In this document: positions 1-13,400 of the stretch, piece by piece
Layout of the letters: the number at the start of each line of letters is the position of its first letter
Position numbering within the stretch: the stretch's first letter is position 1
The notes under the pieces: generated by a model
What the model was told of the DNA's origin: nothing
The model's input: only the letters and a program-made list of their open reading frames with translations
Databases searched by the model: none
Position numbers and translations under genes: made by a program
Assembly (NCBI GenBank): GCA_033239525.1
Contig: BSYO01000028.1
Coordinates: 12,269,597-12,333,596 of the forward strand
DNA from: Nepenthes gracilis
Lineage: Eukaryota; Streptophyta; Magnoliopsida; Caryophyllales; Nepenthaceae
Direction of reading: 5' to 3'
Length of the DNA: 64,000 nt

Positions 1-1463
1 TTATCGGTTGTATTGGCCAATATTAAAAAATATAGGTATAGACCTGATACTGATATGAACTTTTCATATGTTCAAACTTCTTATGGAAATCGACTATTTT
101 TTAGTCTATTGAGATAATTTGCAATTTTATAATACCTTTCGAGTTTCTTTGTTCAAAGTTGCAGTCTATCTTTTTTTGGACATTTAAACTTTCCTTAATC
201 TAACTGAAAGCCTTATTTCGCTACCTGGAAGATTGGAAAAAACCAAATGGCAGTATACTCTATTTATCAGAGTGCTAAATAGACCCACCTTTGAAAAATC
301 ATTGGAATCGCAATTACCTTCCAACTTAGAAAAAAGATCAACTCCCTTCTAATCGAGATTCTTATCCAAACCCAAATGTGCACCATTTTTTTGGGGATAG
401 ACCTTGGCCAATCAGCTAAGGGCAGGAGACAACTCATCCTGCTACGACCTGAGCCAGATTTGAAACTTTCTTTGAGAAGCTGACCATCTTCACATTGAGA
501 ACTGAAACTATGCAACAAACCTTCACAATCAGCATTTCCAACCACAGTAAAGAAACACACACCCAAAAACCCGTAATCAATACACTGCTCCAATCCATAA
601 AAGCTTAAACCAACTGCTGAGATGCACCTATCCATCCGTTTATATGAAATTATGCTCTCAGTTTTGTGCTTGTTCTTAAAAGCATAAACTAAACATCCAA
701 ACACCCGTAGTCGATAGTCTGCTCCAAACCATAAAAGCTTAAACCAACCAACATCTGTCCACCTGTGTATATGAGAATTATGTACTTAGTTTATTGCTTG
801 TTCCTGAAAAATGCTTTTAGTTAAAGGGCATGTTTGAAGTGGAGATCTTTTAACCATAGGCATTGTTACTACAACCATATTCTTGAGGATTCTTTGGTTC
901 TTGTGCCTCATATTTACAATTTGGCTAGGTTTATTCTCACAATGCTGGTATTATTTATTTTCTCCAGAAAGTAACCTTCTAGGACTAAGCTATTTACACA
1001 CGGTGTGTTATTTGCACCATTGTAGGCTGGATTCTCTTTTACATTGAATCTCTAAAATGATCCTTCTTGCACTCAAGGATTGATGCTGTATTATTTGTTG
1101 GCCAATAGGTTAGACTGAAAGATTTGGCTACATACAATTCAACTAATATGCTTTCAGTTTGTGGCAAAAAATGGGTGGGAAAAAGCAAATAGGTTTCAAT
1201 TGCTAAATTAACTCTTGATAAGTGAAATGGATCAAGAGCCTGCATGCTAGAAATATTGTAGGAGAGCATTACTTTTGTCTAATTTTCCCTGCAGATTGAT
1301 ACCAGTGGGGATATTATAGCAATGAACCATCCTTTTTGTTCAGCTGTATAGATTTTCATGGCTGTACAGACCTCTAGGGTTTTTCAGTAACTTGTGAACT
1401 TCTGACAAATATCACATGAATGTACCATCTGCTTACAGAGTGCTAACAAATCTGGCTTTACAG
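1..1463. other. Sequence upstream of the first visible exon (probable intron)
   Basis: No exon could be recognised here. The stretch is AT-rich and stop-rich in all frames, and the next exon begins in mid-codon, so this is most likely an intron of the poly(A) polymerase gene whose first exon lies left of the window. Bases 1-60 are a fragment of the CATGGATG MITE family, with the typical gatact/gatatg and ggccaatatt motifs. Bases 560-815 hold a two-copy tandem duplication. Confidence 0.55.
560..815. repeat. Two-copy tandem duplication, unit about 130 bp
   Basis: Copies lie at about 560-692 and 694-815. Both contain a CTGCTCCAA.CCATAAAAGC block followed by TTAAACCAAC and, near the end, a TTGCTTGTTC block. 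Divergence is moderate, so the duplication is not recent. No coding content is visible. Confidence 0.6.
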
Positions 1464-4400
1464 AGATTCTGGATTTTTGCGATTTTCTCTCTCCAACTCC
1501 TGAAGAACAAGCAGTGCGTAAAGCAGCAATAGAGTGTGTCTTTGATGTTATTAAATATATTTGGCCTAACTGTTGGGTATGCTTGATAACCCTCACGTTT
1601 GCTACATATCTTTCCTTATCTTTTAACTCAAATTGTCTCGTCCATGGAACAGTAAAAATTATATGACTCTGTTGCTTTGCAGGTAGAGGTTTTTGGATCA
1701 TTCAAGACCGGGTTGTATCTTCCATCTAGTGATATTGATGTAAGCATGCTGCTGTGTAGGCTCAGCGATTTGTGCCATCCTGACTATGTGCCTCATGCAT
1801 TTGGTGATAGTGCTACTTCAAATCCATGCTTTATGTGCTGTGCTTTTCTCTAGTAGTGTTTTTCCATGGTTTTGATCCCTTTGTAATCACTTACGATGTT
1901 CATCCTATGTTGGTGTTTACTAGCTTGGAGTTGTATTTTTTCATTGTACCATTTTGTCCGTTCAAAAGTGGGGTTAATTAGTTAGATTGCCCTATTACTT
2001 TCTTCATACTGTGGCTCCTTAATAACTTATCAATAAGATATTTACATAACCAAACAGATGAATAGAAGTACAATCTTACGCCATCTTGGAATTGACTTGA
2101 CAAGATTGTTAATATTGAATGTGGGGGCATAAAACATATGGCAAGAAGGAAAATATTGTGTGTCGATCATAGGAAAAATAAATGGAAAGCCAGTGGCAGA
2201 TGTTCCTATCTTCTAGTGTTAGACGGTTTGAATCCCATTGTTAGACCATGTTTTAAATCTTCGATTGTATTTATGTTCCCTTTGTCTTCATGAAGAACGT
2301 TCAACTGATTTGGACAATATCCTGGATTTGTGTGTGCATTTGGCGTATGAAAAAGACACATATATTATTCTATTATTAACCTAGAAATTAAATCTCTTTT
2401 GTGCTGTACCTGCTGTTTGTTATTTAGATGCATTGACCTAAAAATGAAGAGCTTGTGGTGTAGTTTTTGACCTTGAAATGATTTTCATTTTCATCATCGG
2501 TGAATCCCTCCCCAGACAAAAGACATGGTGTTGGAGATGGGTAACTAAGAAAATTTATGCCAGTCTCCCTACTTCTACTTAATCTGGTATAAAGCATTTT
2601 ATTTTGTTCATATAGACATATACAAAAGGTTGTAGCTGATAAAGTCAATGACAATAGACATTGGGTGTTATCCAGAGAGTCCAGTGCGTAAATCATAGTT
2701 ATCTTTTGCAAACCCATGCATATGGCTTTCTGGTGTACCACTTACTGATCATGGTTGTCAGTTATAATCTTTTATGAAAAATAACACTTCTCTATGTATT
2801 CTGTACTGCATTGGGAACCTGGTAACTCTAGCTTAAACTTTTGAGGAGATTATACTTCACAAGCTTGATTTACTTAAATGCATTATGAAGCCTTGTTCTA
2901 GCTAATTCTCCTTTTATATTTCTGTTGTGTAAGAGGGTGCCTCTTTTTGGTGCTTCTTAATGTAATATATATTTATTTTTTCTGATTGGTACAATAATGA
3001 TAATTTTATGTTTATCTAAAGATGAAGTAGTTATCGGCAGGTGGTTATTCTGGGATCAAACATAAGGACTGCCCAAATTGGCTTACAGGCTCTTTCTAGG
3101 GCATTATCACAAAGAGGACTTGCAAAAAAGATACAGGTCTGCTTATTTTTAGGGATTGTTATCTTGTTATTCATAGTTTTCATTATCTGATATGCTACTT
3201 GTCAATCTATAGGTGATTGGAAAAGCTAGGGTTCCAATTATTAAATTTATCGAGAAAAAAAGTGGTGTTGCATTTGACGTTAGGTTTGTCCACTTGTCCT
3301 TTGATTGTTGTCCCTCTTCATCATGCCACCTTTTTCTGCTCCTCTTCGGTTATGTCCCCTTAGCTTCTATGATAACTTCATTATTTGTAACAGTAGTGGC
3401 ACTTTTTTCTTAGTTGAATTAGTAAAGTGATTGAAATTAGTGCCCTAATTGTTTAATGGTGGGTTTTCTTCTCCTTTTTTTTTTTTTGTGGCAAAAAGCT
3501 AAATGTTATTGCTAATGCTCCAATCTCTCATTGAATGGCAGGACAATGTACAAAGATTAGGACTCAAAACTTTATAAAAGAAAGCAAAACCACAAAATCT
3601 TCTGCTTCTGCACTGCAAGTCTGAAAACTCTTTTGCTTCTCTCTAATCAAACGTGATACACTATTGAGGCGTGTAGTCTTTTGAATAAAGCATTGGTGCT
3701 TTTTCCTTTGACAGCTCTTAATAACTGATTGAATCATTGCTCCTAATAACAAGGTTTTCCTGGAGTTTTATCTTCCTCAGAACACTCTGAACAACTTGTT
3801 TAGAGATCCACACAGAAGAAAAGGTGACTTCTTGTTTCCACATCTTTTCTGTGCAGTGGACACGTTACATAATTGCTGCTAGCCCAAATATAAAAATATG
3901 TTTAATTAGATTGAAAGAGGATAAAAACTAAAGAAAAAGAAATATATAAATAGAAATGATATCAAATTTGGATAACATTACTAAACTCATTCCTTACATT
4001 TAGAAGGGAGGACCAAATCCAGGTAGAGTTTTGATTGCCTCCAAGCATTTAACCTTCTATTGGCTCTGCCCCTTAAGAGACAACAGCAGTTGTATGAATC
4101 ATTGTGGAGGAAGTTGAAGAGGTTACATGGTGATAAACATAACCTTATTGCAATATTTTCTTTTTGGATTTTTTCCTCTTCTTGATTGCACCCTTGCCTG
4201 CCCTTTTTTCATGACATGTCTTTGTCAAGAATTCTGAAAATTGGGATAAAGAGTAATTGGAAAGGACAGGAGCAATTCCTTCCCTCTCTGTTTTAACTTC
4301 TTTGTGGGTAATAAATTAAAAAAAAATCTCCATTGTTAATATTAATTATTGAATGTCAATGAATCATCTGTTGTATTTCTTTTGGTGAGTAAACCATCTG

Positions 4401-7400
4401 TTTTATTGCAGTTTTGATGTGGAAAATGGTCCAATAGCTGCCGACTACATCAAGGTTTGTGACACATTCATACTCATAAATATTTCAAAACTAAATAGAT
4501 ATGCTCGAGAAGTAGGTTTTACTGTTCACTATTACTATTGCCCTTGGCAGCTTGATAGATAAACTAACATGTAAATCTATTCTTTTTGAGGATGTACAGA
4601 ATAGTGTCCTTTTCTAACATTGCATGGAATATACCTATTTTTTGTCTGCAGTGTGGCATAGACCTTGTATGCTTGTAAATGAACCAATAAAGAATTGATG
4701 CAATTATGGATGAAAGTATCGGTATTAATTGTGGCCTTATCAGTAATGGAAATATTAGACAATATGTATCGGTATCGAATATGTTGAAAAGAAAAAATTT
4801 TCTAATAATTATAAGTTGATAGGACTAATATTTTAAATATTGACCATTATATCGCGATATATCGTTGATTCGGAAATATATCACAATATTGTTACGGTAT
4901 CAAAAATTTCAATACTGATACATATCGGTCAATATTTATAATATTGGCTAGTATTTGCATCAATGGATGCAACAATCGGCAACAAATAAGACAGTTGAAG
5001 GGTCAAATCAAATCAAAAAAATCCGAAGAAGAGTATATTCTAGTGTCCAATGGTGTTATGGAGTCATCAGTTTGACCTTCCAATGGTGTTATGGAGTCAT
5101 CAGTTTGACCTTCCAATGGTGTTATGGAGTCATCAGTTTGACCTTCCAATGTACATTCAATCATTTTGGGTGGTACCCGTTGTTAAAAGACTTCTTTTAC
5201 ACCAGCTATAGCTGGCATTTTTTTTATTGGTATGCCAAACTTGTAATTAAATTACCTTATGAGTTCTGTCTCCTGTCCTTGTGACTGAAATGAGTGAAGA
5301 AAGTAGATGAGGATCACTCATGGATGAAAATATCGGTATCAATATTGTTTGTAATTGTATTAGTATCGGATAATACATACCGATATTAAATATATCGGAC
5401 GTAAAATATTTTTTGAAAAACGTGAGTTGATAGGTCTGAAATCAGCCGATATATTGGCTTTTTTGGATAATACGAAAATATATCGCAATATTGTTATGGT
5501 ATCGAAAAATATTGGTATTGGGGAGTTTCGATACGAATACATATTGGCCGATACGTATCATATTGGCTGATATTTGTATCGATGTGATCACTGCATGGTC
5601 ATAAATGGAAAGAACAGGAGCTAGAAGAGCAATGGAGAGGGATGCAGAACTTGTAAATCCAATAATGATGTGGTACCGAATCTGATTTGGAATCAGAATC
5701 AGCAAAATGTGCTGGAGAGGGGCTTGCAGCTGAGCAGCTGTAAATAAAAGAAATTTAGGAAGCTTGGCATCAAACCTGAGGAGTCTGTGTAGGGAGAGCT
5801 TGTAGACAAACGATCCTTGTAGGGGAAAAAAACTGGAAAAAATGGATATAGTTTACCCATATATACATCCTATCATTGAGTTTTATAAATACTATTAATT
5901 GTTTATGACCCGATGACCCAATACGTAACTGTAAGATAATCAAATAATTAACTGGTAATGATGCTGCATCAAAATCACAAACCATACTACTCATAATTTG
6001 AACATCTATATATGTCATCCATGTATAAACAAGATCTGCAAGTTAAAAGCACATACATTGCCATTGTACCAATCTTATAGATTGTTGATACAACATCTCA
6101 TAAAAATAACAAAACAAGGAACCAATGCCAAACAAAACAACACTGAAAAGCCACTCCACGTCACTACCATCCACGCAAATGCCAAGCAACTACCCCGAAA
6201 ATGACCAAGAATGCAAAAGTGAGTCAAATTCTTAACATATGCAAATATCAATAATGCTCATCAATGTCATTGCCCAGGACTACAAAAATACGGATGACCA
6301 AGCCAACAAATAAATTTCAAAAGAAAAAAATCCATGATCATCCAAACTTCTCTATTGGCAAAGGCATAACTTATGGATATAAACTACCATTGCACCTTGT
6401 GGGTGAGAGGTAAAATAAACTTATATAATAAACCTGTAACATATGCTAGACATGTTACATAGGCTCCATGAGTCCAAAGATTCAATATCATATCAGAAGA
6501 TGATTAAAAAAAGTGGTTCAGATAGTAATAACATGGGCTCTTAGTTGAGAATCTACATAAAACAGTACAAATGAATCCATAAGAATGATCTGTTTACATT
6601 ATGTGGCATTATTGATAAAATCACCCCCCCTCCCCAAAGATGTAATTATCAATAATAGCAAGGAAACACCAACTCTAAGAAACCTCAACAAACGGGCATA
6701 AACTTTGGAAGTGATGTAGGAATCAATAAGAAAACATCACCTAATCATCAAAAACTATAAAATTCAGAAGAAACGGAAACTCTTGAATGAATTCGGAAGA
6801 ATTATCAAGATTCAAAAGAAAAGAAAGCCTTAGAGGACTTTGAAAACAAGAGAAAATGCTTGCCTTTTAAAAAGAGTGAATTCACCAATAAAATCTCAAG
6901 GTATTCAACACAAAATTACTATGGATTTTCTCCCTTTTCTACATCTCCAAAATATCACGACAACTCTGGAAATGAAAGCCAAACACATCCCACCTACTTG
7001 TCTCTACACGAGCATCTCATGCTAGCACCTCTAGCCTTCTCATGCTTGGTGTGTCAAGATTTGGTCTATCAAAATCCTCAATTTTGACCCACTAACACAC
7101 CTTGTTATTACCTGATCAGATTCTCAAATTGACATGACGAATTCGAGCCTCAAATCATCTCACAATTTAATCCCAGATGCTTGATGTATAATTCACGTGC
7201 ACGTCAAGCGAAACTGTTCTGTAGAAGGATATAGACTGAAAAAGTGCAAAACACAGTGCTTCAGTAGTGCTTCTGCTTGAGTTTTCGTTGGAACAATAAG
7301 ATTATGCTCGTGCAATAATCTTAGGAACCTCACCGGAAGTCTTTCTTCAAATAACTCTCCAATGTACATCGAACAGAGGCACTCTGGAAATTTCATCTAA

Positions 7401-10400
7401 TTCCTAACAGAGTTTACACTCTAATGAAAAATCAGGTGAACATTATCAAAAATCATGTACATATAACAGAGTTATATGTGATCACATCTCTTTCTAATTT
7501 GTTTTTCCTGCAAAATTTCCCAAATTCAAGTGGAGCATAAGTGATGTTATCTTAAAAAAGGATATCTGTAGACTCTGAAATTACTGTCATTTTGGATACT
7601 AGTAAGTTTAGTTAGCTTATGGTTAGTATTTCTCCTGTTGAGGAATGATGTTAGCCTCTAAAAGGACTGTATATATATGGGTGTCTCAGGCTTTGATTGA
7701 TGAGTATTCAACTTTAGTGCTAATAAAATGTGGTCATGCACATGCTGCCTAGGTTGTTAATAGAGAAATCAATACAGTGATATTATAACGAAAAGCTTTA
7801 GCTTTCATTGATTTTCTCGTTTCAGTAGGAAGTGTGACCATGTTTTCTGGTTTTTTGGGGGATAACAGGATGCTGTATTAAAAATACCTCCCCTACGGCC
7901 ATTGTGTTTGATTCTGAAAGTCTTTCTGCAGCAGAGAGAATTAAACGAGGTATTTCTCTTTCTCTCTCTCTCTCTATTGCTTTTGTGGTGCTCTTAACAT
8001 CTCGAGCTTTTATGCCTCTATTACTCTAGGTTTATTCTGGAGGAATTGGTTCTTATGCACTCCTTGCCATGCTGATCGCCATGTTACGGGTAAGTGAATC
8101 AGTGTTTCTTTTGAGATGTTAATTTGCTTTGATCACTTATTCATGTCGAGTAATATTTCTCATCAATTATGAAGATGAATATGGATGATATACAAAAAGC
8201 TGTGCTCAACTACAAGTACAGAATTCAAGATAACGCTATTGTATTGGCTATCTGAACTTATTAGAGAAACCTACTTGCCATTCTGTTCTTAGCAGAGGAC
8301 AATATATGTCAAGAAATGAACTGTTGGACATTCTCAATTATTATTGATTGAGTATATGACTTTGTACATGTTTGACACCCTTTGCTGTTTGTTGGAATTA
8401 TCTTTGCTTTTTACGTTTAAAAATTTAGGTTTTATTATGAAAGAATCACGTGATTTTTAGGCAGATTCACAGTCCTCACTTCTCAAACTGCTTTTATTTT
8501 ATTTTTAGCTTTTCCATGAAAATGTCTTTGTTTGTCTCTATCTTTGTCAATCCTTTGTCTCATGTCTTTTTCATCTTTATTCTGAAGTAATTTGTTCCGT
8601 TAGGCTTTTATGCTTACTCAGAGTTTCTCACTTTTGTTACATGGTGCATTTGATTTGTAGAATCTCAATGAGTGCCAACCATGTCCAGAACATAACTTGG
8701 GAATACTTCTGGTATGCGTTTCTTTACTTATATGCAAATCATTTTCTGTTGGTCACTTTTGAACTCCCTACCCCATCTTTTTCTTTAGTTTTTTGCATAT
8801 CCCCCCTCCCTATTTTTATGTTTTATTGATGAACTTTGCTGTAAAATATGATAGGAAATGTAATGAAGCTCAAGAAAGTAAATTGCGCATGATAGGCAGT
8901 TCAAATCTTTGGAGTTTGTACCAATCGCTAGTACTTTCTAGTGTTCAAATGGAACTTAGTAATACATTAGGAGGCAGCTTTCTGCAGGTTTTATCCTCAA
9001 CTGGTGTGAGAAATAGTTTGACTGTATGCTTTTCTTTTCTTTTCTGTTTTTTTCTTTCTTTTTCTGGTTTTCAGAAGGGGTGATTTCTGGAGTTCCTCTC
9101 CCTTAATTTTCTTCCCTTAATTTTTCTTTAATCTTTCTTATCCAATTTATCTTGATAAAAAATTTGAATACATTGACTGTGATGAGCTTGGTGTTCCACA
9201 TTTTATTTTTCCATGTCAAAGATCTTTCATTTATTTTATGTATGAAATTTTGTATTTTCCAAATTGAACACTTCAGATGTCGGTGCTCATACATCTCCAT
9301 TCTATTCTGTTTTACAGGTTAAGTTTTTTGAGCTCTATGCACACAAATTGAACACTTTGGATGTTGGCATATCTTGCAATGGGAGAGGCACCTTCTTCTT
9401 GAAGAGTGATAGAGGGTATCTAAACATTTTTATTATCTAAGAAAATTCTTGCCTACTTACATACAATTCAAGGGTAATGCTCTGTATATTTGACCCTTGC
9501 ATTGCGTCACACTTTAAAAGCATTCTTGTCCTGTACAATTCATGTTTGAGAGAGTTCTGCCTGACAGAGAACTTAGTTTGAGTCGGCAGTCATTTTTGTT
9601 GAATTATATGAGTACTTCTATTCATGTTATGATTTTGACCTTTTTCTTTATCTAGGTTTCAAGTTAAGGGCCGGCCATATCTTATATCCATAGAAGATCC
9701 ACAGGTGAGATTTCTAATTCTGATCGGTCCATGGTTTTTTTTTTCATTGTATGTCCCTTTCCTTTAGGGATTCTTCAGGATAATAGATGAGATACTTCAG
9801 TTGACGGTTGAAGGATTAACATCATGTTCTTTGCTTTTGCTGACAGATGATATGTAGCTAGCATAAGCCAATAAAAATGTTGGCTGATACCTGATTTATC
9901 GCCCATTATATATTGGTTTCGGGAGGGCCAATATTGATATTATTCGATTATGTGACAATATTGCGATATATCGTCCTATATTTATTTGTCAACTTATAAT
10001 TCTCAAATTTTTTTATTTTGATATATCTGAATATATGGACACGTATTGTGTGATATATTCGATGTTGATATTTCATCCATGAGCATAACACTTGGAAATG
10101 CATGTTGGCTGTAGCTGCAAACATCGGAAAAGTAGTTTTTGGTTTTGGTAGAGATGTTAAATGGGCTATGTCAGGTCGGCATAGTTCATTTATTCAGGCC
10201 ATTCACATATAAACTTGCTGTGCTGGCATGGCACGCGACTTATATGTCCGATCTAGCACGGTATATGGCCTGCTTGTGTTGGTGTAGGCATGCCTATAGG
10301 TTGAGCCGTGCTAGACATGGTCCTAATATAAAAATTAAAAATATTTAAAATAAAAATATACAAAACATTATAAAAAATGCATTATATTTTATTTATTTCA

Positions 10401-13400
10401 TTAAATATTTTTAATATTATAATTTTATAAAAGTAGAAAAAAATATATCTAATAACAACTCATTTATTTTTAAGCCTCATTTATATTTTTACTATAGATG
10501 TTTCTATAGTCATCCTCTTTATTAGATCTCAAAATGGTTAAATTTCGATTCAACCTTTGCGTCTAACTAATTCTTGAAAAGGATGCACATTTATACATTT
10601 TGTGGTGTCATCTGGTTTCATTTTTTTGTCAACTACTAGCCCCATGCACTGAAGGTTAACTTAGGTGACACCTTACTTACAAGTGGGACTAAGAGTTCCC
10701 ATGTCATTGATGCAAGCACTTAATCTAAAATTTGGAACCCTAAGCTGCTACTTGTGATACTAGAAACGTGGTTCGACTGTAAATGGTGAAAAAGTTCATC
10801 CGGTATTTTATTTTCACTAATGTGCTGTGTTTGAGGTTGAGCTCATACCAAAAAAACCAAATCTCGTCAGCCACTTCTTCTTTAGCTTGCTTCTTTTACT
10901 AGAGTGGATAGCTTTGATGTTAATTATGGTGCATATAAGCTGTACATTGTATATAAGTACTGCTAGATATTGGCTTTCATTTATTCTGTGTTGTCGGTCA
11001 TCCTCATGTTGGTGTAGAATTTTTCAAGATAGATATATAGCTCATGTAAGTTTAGGCAGGGTTCATAATTGTGACGAAATAGGTTAGTATTGGAAGATTT
11101 CTCTAATATTTTAATTATTTTTTAAAAAATATAGTTAAATATAATATTAATGAATATAATATTTTTAATAATTTTAATATTTATATAAAATTGTTTATTT
11201 AAATTTTATATAATATATTTACCTTTATCACCAATTTCATATAGCGGAAATCATAATCATTTTGAAAAAGTGCAATCATATTAATAAATGTAACAATTGG
11301 CATAATAGTATATTCTGGGTAATGTAATAGATAGATTCTGGGTAATATAGTAGGTATTTACAAATTCATTAATAGTAAAATAAAATGTTTTTAAAAAATG
11401 TTTAATTATTTTAACCATCTTCTAATTAATATCTATAATTAGCTCCACCGTTGAGATATTTTCATTGTGTAAGATGATTAAAACAAAATGAAAAGGATGT
11501 ACAATCTCCAACATTTGATGCATCAAGTTCTATCTTATTAGGCAATCAATTTTCATCTTTTTGTAGCTCAACTTATTTTGTTAACATAACATTTTGAATT
11601 GCTGCTCTTGAAAAAAGTTCTAATAAATAGAATAATATATTTTTTTTTTCACATAAGAAGAAATAAACCATAAAACATTCTTGATACAAAGATTAATAAT
11701 ATGACAAGTATATATTATATAAAATAATTCACCATTTAAAATTAAAAAAAATTATAATTTAAATATTATGCGTCCCTGGGTTTGGATTTTTGTGCGGATT
11801 AGGAAGCCTTTGGATTTCTTGACTGGGGCGGATTACAAACGAGTCTGGTCTCCGCGTCTCTCAACCTGGGCTCTACACACTACAAACTACAAATAAGAGG
11901 TCCGAGGACGGCGGGATGTTCTCATACCGTAAATATTCCGATACTTAAGTCAAAAATCTTTCCCAGGGAACAGAAAGATGCACGCGTGGAAGTAAATGTG
12001 ATAGAAAATGTAGGGATGTTGAAATGCAAGGAGGGCTTGGGATGCTCGGAGGAGGCTTGCGCTTCCCTCCTTGCACTGTTAGGAGTGGCTCACTATCGTC
12101 ACCGTATTGTGGTGGTGATTCAAGGGAAGAGAGCTGGTTCTTTCTCCTCGTTTCTTTGAGCGTTGGGTGCTAGGATCGGTTTTTAGATCTCAAGTCACCT
12201 CTTAGGCCTTTTTTTGAAAGTGGGATTCCGGGGGCCCTCTTCTTTGCTGATAGAGAAGATATTTATAGGCTCCATGAGGGATGTTTTTGGGTATAGGGAT
12301 GTCCGACAAGTGGTTTCTCGGGATTCGCTGGCTGCTGAGCGCTAGTGGTGGCCAGCTGTGTCAATTGTTGCCTTGTGATGGCGTGCGGGACCCTTATCTG
12401 GCGTGATTAGCACAGGCTTGTTTGACTTCGTTTGGATTGGTTGAGCGGCTGCTGTGGCAACGTGTGCTACGATTTATCAGTGTTAACTTTATCTCCCATT
12501 GGCTGGCATTCCCTTAGCCGGCACTTCCTGCGCTGGCAGTCTATGGTTGCCTCTACAGTGGCGGGCAAAGCTGATTGGGTGCATGTGAGGGGCGCCTAGA
12601 GGGCCTCACTCCCAACTCGTTTAGGGTGCCACCATTGGGCTGGGCCCATTTGCTAGTTAGGCCCATCTTCTCTCAGTTTGGCTTCATTGGTTCCGGTCCG
12701 GATTCATGTTGGACCTCTCAAAATAAATAGCAAAATTATTATTTAAAGTATTATTAAAAATAATAGAAAAAATTTTATTGAATATTTTAAATTTATTTAT
12801 AATAGCATTAATTGTTTTAAAAATTGTAGAAGTAGTGTATGGGCGCTGAAAAATTTTTAAACCAATAATTATTTTTTATAATTCTCAATTTTCTAAAATC
12901 CACTATGCTATAATTTAAATGTAAGTTAATTTATTATATGTTGACCATATATCACTAATGAAAGAAATATTAGATTTAATGTGTAATAATTTTAAAATTA
13001 ATTCTTATTTAAATTGTAAAAAAGGATGAATTACCTTACTTTTAATAGTATATCGGGATATTTTTTCATACTTAGGTTGCAAGTATTTTTGCACATACCT
13101 TTCAAATTTATAATCTTCTACAATGAGAAAAGGGTTTTTTGACTGACTTATATATTTCGTTAATCTCCCCCGATTTAGCCTATGGTCATACTAAAAAATC
13201 TCTAATTCTATATCACTAAAAAAATTAGTTTAGTTTGAGTCGAGGACAATTGTTGTCTCACATATTTTTCCGTGTGTCTCTTGAAGTATCCGATACTCTT
13301 ATAACTTTTATAAGTATAATATTTTTATATTTTTTTATAAATGGTTTGTTCCTATTCATTAACTAATTTGATCTTGAAAAGTTGCTATATACTATTGGAA

